In this document: in pieces, positions 1 through 11,492 of the stretch
Numbering within the stretch: position 1 is the first letter of the stretch
Layout of the letters: every line of letters begins with the position of its first letter
Assembly: GCA_007922195.1 (NCBI GenBank)
Contig: ML681991.1
Span: 43,230,905 to 43,294,904 of the forward strand
Reading direction: 5' to 3'
Length of the DNA stretch: 64,000 bases
DNA from: Podocnemis expansa
Lineage: Eukaryota; Chordata; Testudines; Podocnemididae
Translations under genes and position numbers: made by a program
The notes under the pieces: model-generated
Database searches by the model: none
What the model saw: only the letters and a program-made list of their open reading frames with translations
Told to the model about the DNA's origin: nothing

Positions 1-545
1 TCATTAAGTTGAAATTGTTTGGTTCAAAGTACATAGATGTAGCCCCTCCATGAGTCTTATGTCTGCATTTGGTAGGGGACTTCTGTCGACAGAGTTGAAT
101 ATCTTAGCCACTGGAGAGACTATTGCTGTGGTCAGGCTCATGGAGGAAGCTGATATTTTCCTAGATTTCTCTTTGGTGCAGGTGCATAAATGCTGAGATA
201 GCAAAGAGTTGCCTGGGATTCTTAAGGAGTGCAGAGATTCATCCATATGCCTGCAAATAACTTCGGGCCCGCAAAGAGAAGGTCCTTGATGGTGATTTGC
301 ACCTTCTTAGGGAGGCTGGAGAGGTGCAGGATGCTAGTCTCATGACTACAGCAGTCTTGGTAGAATGAGCAGTGGTATCCAAAGAGGCTTGTAAGGTCAC
401 ATGAACCAAGAAGTGACCTTCAGCTATGAGCGCCTGCAGTGCTTCTTATCATCAGGAAGGTGCTGGCAGAGTTCCTCTATTTCAGAACAGCAAAGGTAGC
501 TGTACTTAACCAGAAGAGCCTGGCAACTGGATATTCAGACCTAGA
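1..545. other. intergenic, nothing recognised
   Basis: I see no gene, RNA or clear repeat here. The short open frames show no family resemblance and have no splice or start context. The stretch ends at the 8-bp duplication that marks the next element. Confidence 0.5.
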
Positions 546-553
546 GTGTAGCA

Positions 554-1462
554 CAGTGGTCCCCAACCGTTTTAAACACAAGATCACTTTTATAATGTAC
601 ATGGAACACAAGATTTACCTTAGGAAATCCTTCCCCTCCACACATCACAGGCTCCCAATCCCCTTCTCCTGGCCTCAGATGGGCTGGATTCCCGATCCCT
701 TTCCCACACTGATTCTCCACCTCTCCTACTCCTTCACCAACCGTTTCCCTTTCCCCAGTCCTGTGATGCTTCCCCAATCCTGGCTTCGGCCTTGCATTGA
801 ATCCCCAACCCTGGATCCAGCCCTGCACTGCCTCACCAACCCCTGCCCAGCTCTGGCTCCGTGCTGCCTCCCAAACCCCTCCCCTGAAGCAGCCTCACTT
901 TGCCTCCCAGACCCTGTCCCTCCCCCAGCCGTGCTGCCTCCCAGACCCTGCCCTGACTCTGTGCTGCCTCCCAGACCCCTTCCCACTCCAGCCACACTGC
1001 CTACCTGACCCCTGCCCTGACTCCATGCTCCCAGACCCCTGTCCTGCTCCAGCTGTGCTGCCTCCCAGACCCCTTCCCTGGCTCCGAGCTGCCTCCCAGA
1101 CCCCTGCCCTGCTACAGCTTTGTAGCCTCCTGGATCCCTTCTCTGGCCCCAGCCCTGTGCTGCCTCCCTGCTCCAGCTGCGCTCTGCCTACTGGACCCCA
1201 GCCCTTTACTGGCTTCTGATCCCCACTGTTGCTTGCCCTCAACACAACCCACACCCCTACCTACCTCACCTGCCCAAATCCAGCCCTTGGAATCTGCTCC
1301 CAGGTCAGGCCTTTCTCTCCCTGTGCCATGTGTGCACAGAGCGGGACATTTAAAACATCTGGAGTTGACCCCAGCTCCTAGGCACAGGCATCAGTCCAAA
1401 ACTGACTGTTCCAGCCTCCATGACCAACCTATTGATCGTGATCATCCTGTTGGGTATTACTG
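554..1462. mobile_element. hAT-type DNA transposon, non-autonomous, with internal minisatellite
   Basis: The element begins CAGTGGTCCCCAACC and ends with an imperfect inverted copy, TGTTGGGTATTACTG (about 11 of 15 positions agree). It is flanked by a perfect 8-bp duplication GTGTAGCA at 546-553 and 1463-1470, the target-site signature of hAT transposons. No transposase is visible. The interior from about 740 to 1200 is a C-rich degenerate tandem array built on a CTGCCTCCCAGACCC core. The ends resemble those of the element at 29325-29665, so both probably used the same transposase. Confidence 0.8.
780..1195. repeat. degenerate C-rich minisatellite inside the hAT element
   Basis: The core GCTGCCTCCCAGACCC recurs with spacers of variable length, for example near 868, 930, 966, 1060 and 1090. 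Period and phase drift, so this is a decayed tandem array. It leaves long proline- and leucine-rich open frames on both strands, which I do not regard as genes. Confidence 0.65.
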
Positions 1463-1470
1463 GTGTAGCA

Positions 1471-2820
1471 GCTTTGCATCCACATAAGTTACCTCATTTC
1501 CAATCTCTGTGATGAGGGGTGGATCAAGGGTGGTACTGGCATCCCTTTTCATGCACAGCATTGACACCTAAAGAATTTGAGGTGGAGTGAGAAAATAAAA
1601 CTTCTGTGTCCTTTCCAGGAACATTATATTGTTTTATCTGTCCACTTACAGATCATTAGGGTGGACATTGAGACTTGCTAGAGCACCTTGGCAGGGTCAA
1701 GAAAGGCCTCATTGACAGGAAGGGGTTTTCTGGCAGATGAGGATATGCTGAGGATGTCAAGCTGGTTTTGTGGTTGGTCTTTGACTTTCTCCAAGTTGAG
1801 ATGCAGTCTGTGCCAAGGGCTTGGTCAGCAGTGATGGTTTTGACAGTACTGAAATGAATATTGGGAGTGATAGAACTGTCAGTGCCGTTCCAGTTGTTTT
1901 GTCTATGCCATAGAGCCCAAACATGGTCTGGTCAGGGAGGTACACACCAATCTAGAAGATTTTGGTCACCAGTGTTGAGATGAAGCTGAGGGCTCTAGGT
2001 GTCCCTGGTTAGGGTCTTTAGATATCTGCTTAGCTCGAGTACCAGAAACATTGAGACAATTGCTGGAGTTACGTGCCCCTCTTTGAGGATGTTGAGGCAA
2101 CTGACTTCACAGGAGATGCTGTATTGACAAGCAGTGTCTCAGAGAGCAATGAAGGAGCCTGTTTCTTCTTATCCACATAGGAAAGAAGATTTTCTTTTAG
2201 AGGGACATGGTGAATAAGAGTTTGTGGACTACCTACTGAAGTGTGATAGCCATGCTGGGGAATTATCTGGGCAGGGTCCAATGCTGGATGCAATGATTTC
2301 TCCATGAGAAAAAGTTTGAGTTGAAAGTCCTTTTCTCCTTTGGCCTTGGCAGTCCAGTTGTAGCAATGAGCACCCTTTCATGGGACATGGCCTTCTTCCA
2401 AACAGCAACTGCCCATCAGTTACTGGGAAGGCATCAAAGCAGGAAATGCACCTCTTAAATCTGGCAGACCTGGGCATAAAGAGTGAGGGGAAAGTTTGCT
2501 GGGCAGGGAACAGGAAGATGGAAACTAAGCAATGAACTAAAAGGGAGATGAAAAAGTGAATTTTTTTTTTTTTGTAGGGAGAGGATGAAAAGAACAAAGT
2601 AACTATGAACTACACAAAAAACTAGTACGTAAGGCACTACTTAGCCAATCAAAGCAGGAGAAGTGGGCTTTGCTGAGATCCCATCCCAGACCAAAGACAG
2701 TAGAGAAGGAATGGAGTGTGGTCACACAGCACAGTGCTATGTGCTTCCCGCTTGTGGTGCGGGGGGGGGGGGGGGGGCATGTGCATGTACAATCCAACGG
2801 ACACTGAAGATGAACTCCAA
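1471..2820. other. intergenic, unrecognised apart from homopolymer runs
   Basis: No gene or classified repeat was recognised. There is a T run near 2561-2572 and an uninterrupted run of 17 G at 2761-2777. The next element begins at 2821. Confidence 0.5.
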
Positions 2821-3228
2821 GGGTACATATACACTGGAGCCTTAGGTCGACTTAAGGAAGCTTAAGTCGACCTACAGACTTCCACAGCCACACTGGGCTT
2901 TTATTAAGTTGACTTAAGTGCTTCTTTAAATCGACTTAATAACACCACCTCTTCACGTCAATTTAACACTTAAGTCCACCTTATTAAGTGAACTTAAGTC
3001 AGTGTAGCCCAGAAATAGACCTTCCATTGACTTAATTGGCCTCCAGGCCACCTCCCAGTTCCTGGTCACCGGGAAGGGTTGACCTAGCACCTGCCAGTGT
3101 GGACTCAGGCAGTCGACAGAAGTTTTCAGTATGGATACTCTAAGTTGACTTAACAAGGTTGACCTCAAGTCGACTTAAAGTCAACCTTGTTAAGTCAACT
3201 TAACAGAGCCTCCAGTGTAGACATACCC
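2821..3228. mobile_element. Harbinger-type MITE, TTAAGTCGACTTAA flavour
   Basis: Terminal inverted repeats are GGGTACATATACACTGGAGCC on the left and GCCTCCAGTGTAGACATACCC on the right. A 3-bp duplication CAA lies immediately outside both ends. The interior is filled with short palindromes around TTAAGTCGACTTAA. It has no coding capacity. The outer ends match those of the transposase-bearing element at 32900-37630, so it was probably mobilised by that family. Sister copies of the same internal flavour are at 14002-14367 and 56556-56978. Confidence 0.82.
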
Positions 3229-6200
3229 CAAGTGAGTACCATAGGGACATCACTCAAGAAAGAACCTGCAGGATCCTGAAGAAACAAGCGACATTTTTTC
3301 TTCCATGTTCCAGTACAACAGTATGGTTAACAGGACGATGGGCACCCCTTCTAGAAGGGACATCCAGCAGTACTCTGCAAACACGTTTACAAGTTGCACC
3401 ATTTGGAAAGATCAGCCATGATTTTTGTCCGAAAGAGCGAGCTTCCCTAGCCCTGCATACCTATGGCAAGTTGTTAGTAATTTGGAGTAATGATACAGGA
3501 ATAGCCTCAATGGCTGGTCTGTTACTACTGTAAGCCATAGCAGGGCCAGATACCTGAGTGATAGGCTCAATATTAAAGCACAGGCAGGTAATGTTCTGTT
3601 ACCAGAGGGAACTGTAAAGGAGTGAGCTGAGTTTCCTCTGAATTTTACTGCCTTTGCAGTAGTGTTTGGTGTAAACACTGGTTTAAAACAGCATGTCTGA
3701 GATAAGAATCAGGCTTAAAAGTCTATAACTTCATTTCCTTGTAATTACTTTGCCACCTCTCGTGATTTTGTCACAAGGCTCATGATAATTATTGTTTTTC
3801 TTAAAGCTTCAGCTCCTGGAGTCAAGTGGATATTATGATTTCAGCTTGCAGTCTTAAAGGCAAACTTCCTATCCCTTGTGGCTGTGGAGAGAGTTTCCAA
3901 ATGTGACCCCTGTGTACTCTAACTTGAAAAGCAGATGGTAAATAAAAGGAACACCAAATCTATAATTTATATATCATCTCATGATTTTGCTTTTTGGTGA
4001 GCCTGATCCATGATTTTTGAACACAGGAGGCTGGCACTCCCTTTGGTCAAGGATTCCAAGTAGCTTTCCCTGTCTTGTGAAGACTGATTGGAAGCAAGCG
4101 CCATTGTTTCTCAGGCAGCAGCAGCTGGGGTAAGCTGGGTTGCCAGGGAGACGTCCAAAGCAAGTCCCACGGTGCACTGTGGCACCAGGCCTCAGCCAGG
4201 TAGGGAAGCCTGAGAATAAACACATGCCGGAGCCAAACTTCCTGCCTACAGGAACAGTCAGAGGATTCATCTGGAGACTACTCTCAGAGACCCAGCCTTC
4301 TCCGTGCAAAGAGAAAATCTACACACCCCCAGGCAAACTTTACCACCAGCCAGGGCTTTTTGCAGATGTGCAGGTGACAGAATGATCGTGCTGCAAAGCT
4401 ACACAGCCACAGGATGTTAGGCTGTTTTTCAAACTCTGGGAGCTCAGACCCATGATCTGCTAGACAACAAGGTAAGGAAAGCAAATGGCTGGGCTAGCTG
4501 TGGTTACTGTATATTTGAGTCATTGCATCAGCAGCTGCACATAAATCTGGCAACAGCTTAGAAAACTCGTAGGGTGAAAAATAAACACATGATTTTTCAG
4601 ACACCATCAAGAAAGGAGAGAGAACCGAGCAGGTTTGTAAACCTTCAGAAAGGGGGATACATTTCATCATGGCATATTTTTATCAAAAAGCACACAGCAA
4701 GCACTGTAGATTTAATAATAATCAGTGGTTTAAGGGAAATGGTGTGTAAACTCACAGGAGCACTTTTTATAGTTGTGGGGGGGTGAGGGCTACATGGATC
4801 CCATTCCAGGGGGTGGGAGGCCCTGGCAATATGAGAAGTGGGCCAGGAGAGGCATGAATGCATCTGACCCAAACAGCGTTAGATTTAGTTCACTTTATTT
4901 CTGCACTGCCCCTTTTATGTGTATTTGAGGGGACCATTTAAAAAGTGGAAAAAGCAGGAAAGAAACTTTGAGCAAACTATGTGCCACACAGACTGATGAT
5001 TATATGTAGGCATGTATGAGCAGAACAGGAAAGATGAAGGAAATACAGTATAAATCCCCTTGACTCAAGATAATGGGAACTACATATTAGTACTTCATTC
5101 AGCCGCATTTGCACAGCATTTACTGCAACAGTAATCATTCAGTGACACATTGTGTAAATGGCGCTTTTCATTTATATTCTGCTAATAAGTTTGCAAACAG
5201 GATCATACAGTGGGGTTTCCTGCAATACCAGTGGACTAGACTGAGCAGGCACTCCATTGCATAACACTGAGTTCCTATGAGTTCCTATGAATGACCCAGC
5301 AGGTCCCCTCCAATCCTTTATGTTTGCCTAGCATAGCTTTGCTTTTGTTGTGAGTGTCTTTGACAGAGAAGCCTGCTAAACCTGACAGCTTAAAAGAAAA
5401 TGGAACTATGGTAAGTTAGAAAAGCCACAAAGACTGTAGATCAAACAAAGTGCCTTTTTAGGGCACTGCTGTATGGAGGAACACAGCTACAGTACTTGTT
5501 TTATAGTTGGTCAAAGAGATTGGAGAAGATTTCAGAAGAACTCATATGGAGTTTTCTAGGCCCCTTTCAACATCTTCCATCCTTCCTCCCTCTGTCTCTT
5601 CAAGCCCCACTATTGTTCTGTCACCTTCTGCAGGAGGGGCCCTCCTCTCAGTGGGGGCATGACAGACTCCTGAGCTACTGATTGGGGTCAGAGTGACTAA
5701 GGAGTTATGGTGTTTTTGCCCCAGGGCACACTTCAAGTCCAACCTGTCCCAGAGTGGCTGAGATCCATGAATGTGTGATGGCTGCTCAGTGTGCCCAATG
5801 GGAAAGGGATCAGTGGTGTCCCTCACAGTGGGCAGCAATTGGCCCCCTCCTTTACTTGTAGCCCCAATAGAGCCCAGAATGGACTGGGGGGTTGGGACTG
5901 AACACACCTCTCGCCCTGTCGGTGATCTCTGCAGAGCAAAGCAGAGGTGTACAGCCAAGGTCATCAGGCAAGCTTGCATTGCCAGCATCTGCGCTCTGGC
6001 CAAAGGCCTATTCTCCAGGCGGACAACCGTTCCTTATCCTGGCACAGGAGAGAATGGCAAGAAGGTGGCTTTATGCTGAAAATATGGCTCCACTCTAGCA
6101 TTGTTGAAATGCCACTAAAAATGACTTGCATTTCTCTTCCACTGACTTCATCAGCAAAGCACTCAGGTCACACATAAAAAAGTGGTTTCCATCCAAACTG

Positions 6201-6980
6201 CCAGTCCTGTCAACTCCTGGGACTTGAAAGCGCTGGGTTCTTTCCTTCTCACTCCTCACTGGTAAAAATAAAGCCCTAGAGGCCAAACTGTAGCTCAGCA
6301 ACACCAGCAAAACCTTACCTGGGTTTGCAAAGGTTTTAACTGATTGGCCCTGTAATTGCAACCATAATGATGTTGCAAAAGCAGAAAAAGAATCTAGGTT
6401 GTTCTTGTACAGGAGTGAGACCAGTGCATTGGCTCAGTAAAGCCAGCAGCCTAAAGCCTGATACGGACATGGGCAGCAGAGTTGGAGGGGCCACAAATGA
6501 CTTGCAGAACTTCAAACAAAGCTCCTGTGCACTGTGGCACTTTCCTTTTGAGGTGGTATTATGTCTCAGGGTTTGTCTCCACTGCAGTCAGTGGTGGGAC
6601 TGTGTAGATGTAGCCGAACAAGCACTGACCTAGCTAGACTGGGAATCGAGGGCAGGCATAGTATTGCGGATGTCAGTTCAAAGTAGCTACATGAGTAAGC
6701 GCCCAGGGTCCTGAACGAGCTTCTGCAGCCTACACTGAGGCTGCTTTGCTGATGCTTGTCACCAAGCACATTCAAGTATGTCTACACATGCTACAACTCT
6801 GACAGACCCTCTCAATGTCAGCACCAGGCGTTGCCAAGAACCAGAGAGGCAGCCCCGCTGCTTACTCTTCTATCCAGACACTTCCCAGTGTCAAATCTGA
6901 AGGTTCCCCAATACAGGTTTGCACTATATGAGGTTTGCTCTTTGTTCTTTCACAGCCTTTGTATATATGCCTTCCCCTTC
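3229..6980. other. intergenic, no gene seen
   Basis: No coding exon or RNA gene could be supported. Isolated fragments resembling the Harbinger outer end occur near 6568 (GGGTTTGTCTCCACTGC) and 6777 (GTATGTCTACACATGC), but no paired right end was found. The rest is unclassified. Confidence 0.45.
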
Positions 6981-7359
6981 CAGAGGTCGCTTTTGCGGTA
7001 AGCAAAGCAAGCACCCGCACAGGGCCCCAAACAGTAAGGGCCCCTTCATCTACTTCAAAACCATGTCTGCCTCTCATCAGGCAGGATATGTGGTGGACAG
7101 CTGGGGCCGGGACGGGTGGTGGGGCAGTACTGGGGCCCCTGGCAGGGTGCCAGGACCGCGGGCCCTGGCTATGGAAAGCTGGAGCTGCGGGTAGGGTGGG
7201 GGGTTTGGGGCCTCAGGCAGGGTGCTGGAGCTGCACGAGGAGGGTGTGGCCAAGGGGAGCTGGGGTCGTGAGGAGGGCTGGGGCAGCCAGTGGGGATCCT
7301 GTATGGGGCCTGACAATGGGCCTTTGCCTAGGTCCCCAGATAGCTTAAGGCCGCCTCTG
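6981..7359. mobile_element. candidate hAT-like element, GC-rich interior
   Basis: The left end CAGAGGTCGC and the right end GGCCGCCTCTG form a short imperfect inverted repeat around a G-rich interior. The interior resembles low-complexity hAT interiors elsewhere in the window. The flanking 8-mers do not match, so the boundaries and the superfamily are tentative. Confidence 0.4.
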
Positions 7360-7516
7360 TTCTAGCAATGCATTACTTCTCAAGAAGAAAGGATGATCCT
7401 GTGGTTAAAGCAAGCCACTTCAAGTCAGGAGATTTGGGTTGCATCCACTAAATATCTCACTGGTCATTATCAAGCTGCCTACAGTGAATCAAGAGCATGA
7501 GAACGAACCTCAAAGC

Positions 7517-7758
7517 AAAGGAGTTCTGTGGTGCTTAAAAACTAACAAATTTATTTAGTGTGTGAGCTTCCATGGGAGAAAAATCCCACTTTGTCAGACG
7601 CTTTGAAGATGAGGGAAATTTCCCTCATCTTCAAAGTGTTTGACGAAGTGGGATTTTCTCCCATGAAAGCTCACACACTAAATAAATTTGTTAGTCTTTA
7701 AGTGCCACATAACTCCTTGTTTGTTTTACTGAACTAGACTAACACCGCTTCCCCTTTG
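7517..7758. repeat. Penelope-derived terminal unit, head-to-head palindrome
   Basis: Two copies of one unit face each other. The minus-strand copy (7517-7618) and the plus-strand copy (from 7619) are near-perfect reverse complements, with the centre at GAGGGAAATTTCCCTC (7611-7626). The plus copy contains the family's signature pieces: GACGAAGTGGGA, TCCCATGAAAGCTC, AATAAATTTGTTAGTC and GTGCCACATAACTCC. The same unit forms the 3' end of the Penelope-like element at 31917-32896. The arms are about 100 bp, so the locus could form a cruciform or an RNA hairpin. Confidence 0.75.
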
Positions 7759-8065
7759 GATCTTGGCAACCTCAAGGCAGTCCATTAAGTACCTCTGGGC
7801 ACAAGCCCCAAACCAGTTGTGACTACTATACTTCAAGTTGGCCAACCAAGAATCAAATATAAATTCCTCAGAGAGTAAAACAACCTAAGCATGGAGTTTC
7901 AGGTACCCACTCAAGTATTTCAGTCTGTCTCACTACTCAGGTGAGTTTACTTTTGTGCTAGATAGTCCCTTTCACCAAGGATCTCAGCAATATTTGGATT
8001 ACATCTATTCCCAAAGGACCAATCACTTACCCCAAGTTGGTTGTACCTTAGATCTCACACCAAAG

Positions 8066-8158
8066 ACAAATAAGGAACATAAAAAGACTTAAAAGTGCCA
8101 CAGGACTCTTTATTTGTTTTGCTGAAATAGACAACACAGCCACCCCTCCAGAAGTTCA
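8066..8158 (+). repeat. truncated Penelope-derived terminal unit with duplication
   Basis: A short plus-strand fragment contains AAAAGTGCCACAGGACTC and TTGTTTTGCTGAAATAGAC. It is bracketed by ACCAAAGACAA on both sides (near 8059 and 8160). This looks like an 11-bp target-site duplication, so the fragment inserted as an already truncated piece. Confidence 0.65.
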
Positions 8159-8169
8159 TACCAAAGACA

Positions 8170-9224
8170 ATGCTGGTAGCCAAGTTCTATAATAAACTAT
8201 ATAAAAAATTATGAAGTAGGAAAAGGTAAAAGGAGAGTTATTTACAAAATTAAAGCAGATAAACACACACATCCATGAGTTACAATCTTAATTTTCAAAA
8301 AGTAATAGAAGCTTCTCTAATAAGAAAACTCTATATGTCCTTTAGGCCTAACCCAGTCAAAGTGCTGGGGATTTCTTTGTTATGCTTAGTAAACCTTGCC
8401 CTGCAAGAGGCTAATCAGTGACGAGATAATCAGTTCCTTCTCTTTGGGGTTTTCCCCCTCCCGCCAACTGCAAACTCAGCTGATGGGAGAATTCACTTGC
8501 ACACCTCCTCTTCATGGATGGATATAGGGTAACAGAGTCATTTGCCCTCTTTAATGTCTCACTGTAGTCATCTTGAATCAGTGGATCTTTCCCATTGAAC
8601 AGGATGTAACCTACTGCTGCAATTAGGACTTTACGCTAGCTCATGTGTCTTTCCTGTCTGGTGATTTACATAGTGTGGCAAAGCAACTCGCCCTCGGTTT
8701 GCCAAATAACAACTGTCTCCTCTGGTGGTATGGGCCTGAGGTAAATCCGTCCCAACTTAAGCAAGTCTTCTTGGCTTCCCTTTCCACACCTCCCTCCCAA
8801 AGCACCCATGACAGGTCTTGGTTTGGGCCTGTGGAATGTCCTTCAATCCCATGGGATGGGGAGGGTTGTTCTAGTCAGTTTATATAACTCTGGCTCCTTT
8901 ACAGGGCTGTAGAGGTGGTGGTGAAGCCCTGAGGGACCAAAGCTGTTCTAGTCCTTCCTGCAAACTGGGGGCCAGGTGTTCCTTCACTGCTCCCAAGCTG
9001 AGGAGAACTTAGAAGCATTCTCTCCTATATTGGGGTAGTCTCTCCTCCTGCCACAAACCTTCTAGCAGTTTCTTTCCTCACTTTGTCTAGCAGAGGCTGG
9101 GTTTTAGCAGACCTGAGGTAGCCCTTAATTGGTCCTAGGTGCCTCTAACTGACCTGTAGTAACCTCTCCTCTTCCTGTCAGGAAAAGGACCTTCAACCAT
9201 CTAGGGTTCACATACCTACTTTCA
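8170..9224. other. intergenic, nothing recognised
   Basis: No gene or named repeat is visible. Open frames are short and without splice context. Confidence 0.45.
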
Positions 9225-9627
9225 GGGATGGATTTAGGCAGGGGCTACAGGGGCTGCAGCTCCAGACCCTGGCCTAAAGGGAGCCCCATGCCCCCCAGAA
9301 ATCCCAGTGCAGTGGACATAAGCCTTTGGCTATTGGCTCCTCCAGAGACCCCCTGCAGCAGCACTGGCCTATGGGTCCCCCAAGTCCCTCTGCAGCTGCA
9401 CTGGCCGTGGACCCCTCCCAAAGTCCTCCTCCCACAGCAGCACTGGTCTGTTGGCCCCAGAGATACCCCACGACCCCCACAGTTGTGCCAGCCAGGAACC
9501 CAGAGCCCTTGGGTCCACCCCCTAGCACCAGCAAGGCTGGGTGCCCAGCCCCCCCAAGAAGCATGCCACCTCAATGGGGGCCCGCAGCCCCGGGCCTTGA
9601 TCTGGCCCTGCCTGCCCTGATATACCT
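9225..9627. mobile_element. candidate hAT-like GC-rich element
   Basis: The segment opens with CAGGGATGGATTTAGGCAGGG and closes with CCCTGCCTGCCCTG, giving a weak inverted end. The interior is C-rich and low in complexity, unlike the AT-rich DNA around it. No clear 8-bp duplication was found. The proline-rich open frames are a by-product of base composition. Confidence 0.35.
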
Positions 9628-10366
9628 TTTGTAACCAACCATCTGGCGTGACTTTACAACAAGAGTCACGGAGATGTACAATACAACCACTCAGCTGCTA
9701 GCATACAAAATGGGAAACAGATTTGATATGTGAGATGAATTCAGGCAGCAACTCACAAGTGTTCAATGAAGACCAAACATACTCCTATTCTCTTAATATC
9801 TCTTTTAACAACACTCATCCACAGGTGAGCTGAACTGGTTCCAGCCAGGTATTTGTCAGTGTTTCATCGTGACACAGACATGAGGAACTTGCCATGAGCT
9901 GAGCCTGGTCTGCCAGTATTGCAAACTTCCTGAACACTACCCCTCACCTGTAAGCCTCATCTGTGACCTTTGCTGGTGAAGCATGGCCTGTTCAATCCCT
10001 GGCCTTTCAGCAAAAATGGCCAACAAGGGGCATTAGTGTCATAGTGGTTTCTATGATGTAGCTCCTAGCCACTGGACTGAGCCAAGCAAATCCCTTCACA
10101 CAAAGCCACAAATCAGCTGCTGTCAGCAATGTCATTCAAACTCTGCTCCAGATTCAAACCTGTGATGTAGAAGTGAAAGGCTCCAAATCATGGTACCAAC
10201 ACCCTGCCCTGTCCAATCCCTGTTAGCAACACAGCTACATAATTAACATAAAATTGAGGTTAACCTCATTCAGTCATGAAGCAGATAGCATGCGGCCTTG
10301 GTTGACATCTTCACCATGGTAACCTGAAATTTTGCTTCACTTTAGCTTAAAACACCAGCTGAGACA
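9628..10366. promoter_or_regulatory. upstream region of the kinase gene
   Basis: No repeat or coding exon was identified. A possible acceptor (TTCACTTTAG, ending 10344) sits just before the start codon, so the 5' UTR may be spliced to an upstream non-coding exon. I could not place a promoter, TATA box or CpG island. Confidence 0.3.
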
Positions 10367-11492
10367 ATGGAGAAGTACGAGCAAATACTAACCATAGGTA
10401 GGGGATCAAGTGCTAAGGTCTTCCTGATGAGGAACAGAGGGACAAAGAAACTGTTTGCTGTGAAAAAAATCAAGACAGATCCATCAAAAAAAATGAGAAC
10501 CAAAGAGGCAGTGCTTCAGGAGGTGACCATCCTTGGAAAACTCAAGCACCCCCACATTGTAACCTACCATGAGCATTTCTTTAAGGAGGAACATATGTTC
10601 ATCGTCCAGGATTACTGTGACGGAGGCTCCTTAGATGACCACATTAAAATGAAGAAAGAGGGGCACTTTCCTGAGAACACTGTCATGGAATGGTTTGTTC
10701 AGCTAGCGATGGCTGTGCAACACATCCACTCCATGAAGATCCTGCACCGAGATATCAAAACATCCAATGTGTTTCTCACTAAGAAAGGGATGGTGAAACT
10801 GGGTGACTTTGGCATTTCAAAGGTCATGAGCAGCACGTTGGACATGGCAAGCACTTTTGTAGGCACACCCTATTACTTGAGCCCAGAGCTCTGCGAGGAT
10901 GTGCCGTACAGCTCTAAGTCTGACGTTTGGGCACTGGGCTGTGTTCTCTTTGAAACATGTGCCTTAAAGCCACCCTTTGATGGGATAAATCTGGTCAGCC
11001 TGTTTTATAAGATTGTGAAAGGCGTGTATGCCCCTGTACCGGAATGCTATTCACAGCCTCTGCAGGACTTGATTCGAGCCATTCTGGAGAAGTGCCCAGA
11101 AAAGAGACCTAGTGCCAGCAGCGTTCTCAACATCCCTTATGTCCAGCAACACCTGAAGCTTTTCCTTGCTCACCAAGAATCCCAGCTCTTCATGCAGCAA
11201 CATGTGGTAAAGATCCATGATGAGGACAGCACAGATCCTCTTCCGATCTCACCTCAAACTAAGACCCTGCTGGGTCACCAAGAGAGGGGAGCCTTACGGC
11301 CAAAGTCAGCCCCACCGTATGTCAGCTCAGACACGATGGAGCATGATGAGCCAGAGGAGTTCTCCAGCATTCTGGACAGTGGCTCAGATTACTCTGAAGA
11401 CTTTGAGCATGAAAGCATGTCTTCCACTGAAGAGAACTTAGAAGATGATATACCCATTCCAGCTCTGACTGAGGATGAGCCAAGAGAGATAG
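10367..11492 (+). CDS. NEK-family Ser/Thr protein kinase, exon 1 (whole catalytic domain)
   Basis: This exon encodes residues 1-375 of a NIMA-related kinase that would phosphorylate Ser/Thr using ATP. Visible motifs are the glycine loop GRGSSAKV (11-18), the ATP-binding lysine K33 in FAVKK, a likely helix-C glutamate E52, the catalytic loop HRD (127-129) with N134, DFG (147-149), GTPYY (166-170) and SPE (172-174). The kinase domain ends near residue 265. A tail rich in Ser, Asp and Glu follows. The start ATG has A at -3 and G at +4, and the frame opens directly into the kinase N-lobe. The donor AG|GTAAGAGG ends the exon in phase 1. NEK3, NEK5 or a non-mammalian NEK12-like kinase are the closest types I can suggest; the exact orthologue is uncertain. 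Having the whole kinase domain in one exon is unusual for NEK genes. Confidence 0.93.

Noticed and set aside
439..1254. Overlapping proline- and glycine-rich open frames on both strands
   Set aside because: They fall inside the minisatellite of a hAT element. Open frames on both strands are explained by base composition and tandem repetition.
9228..9634. Proline-rich open frames of about 100-130 codons
   Set aside because: C-rich low-complexity DNA gives similar open frames on both strands. No domain, splice site or start context was found.
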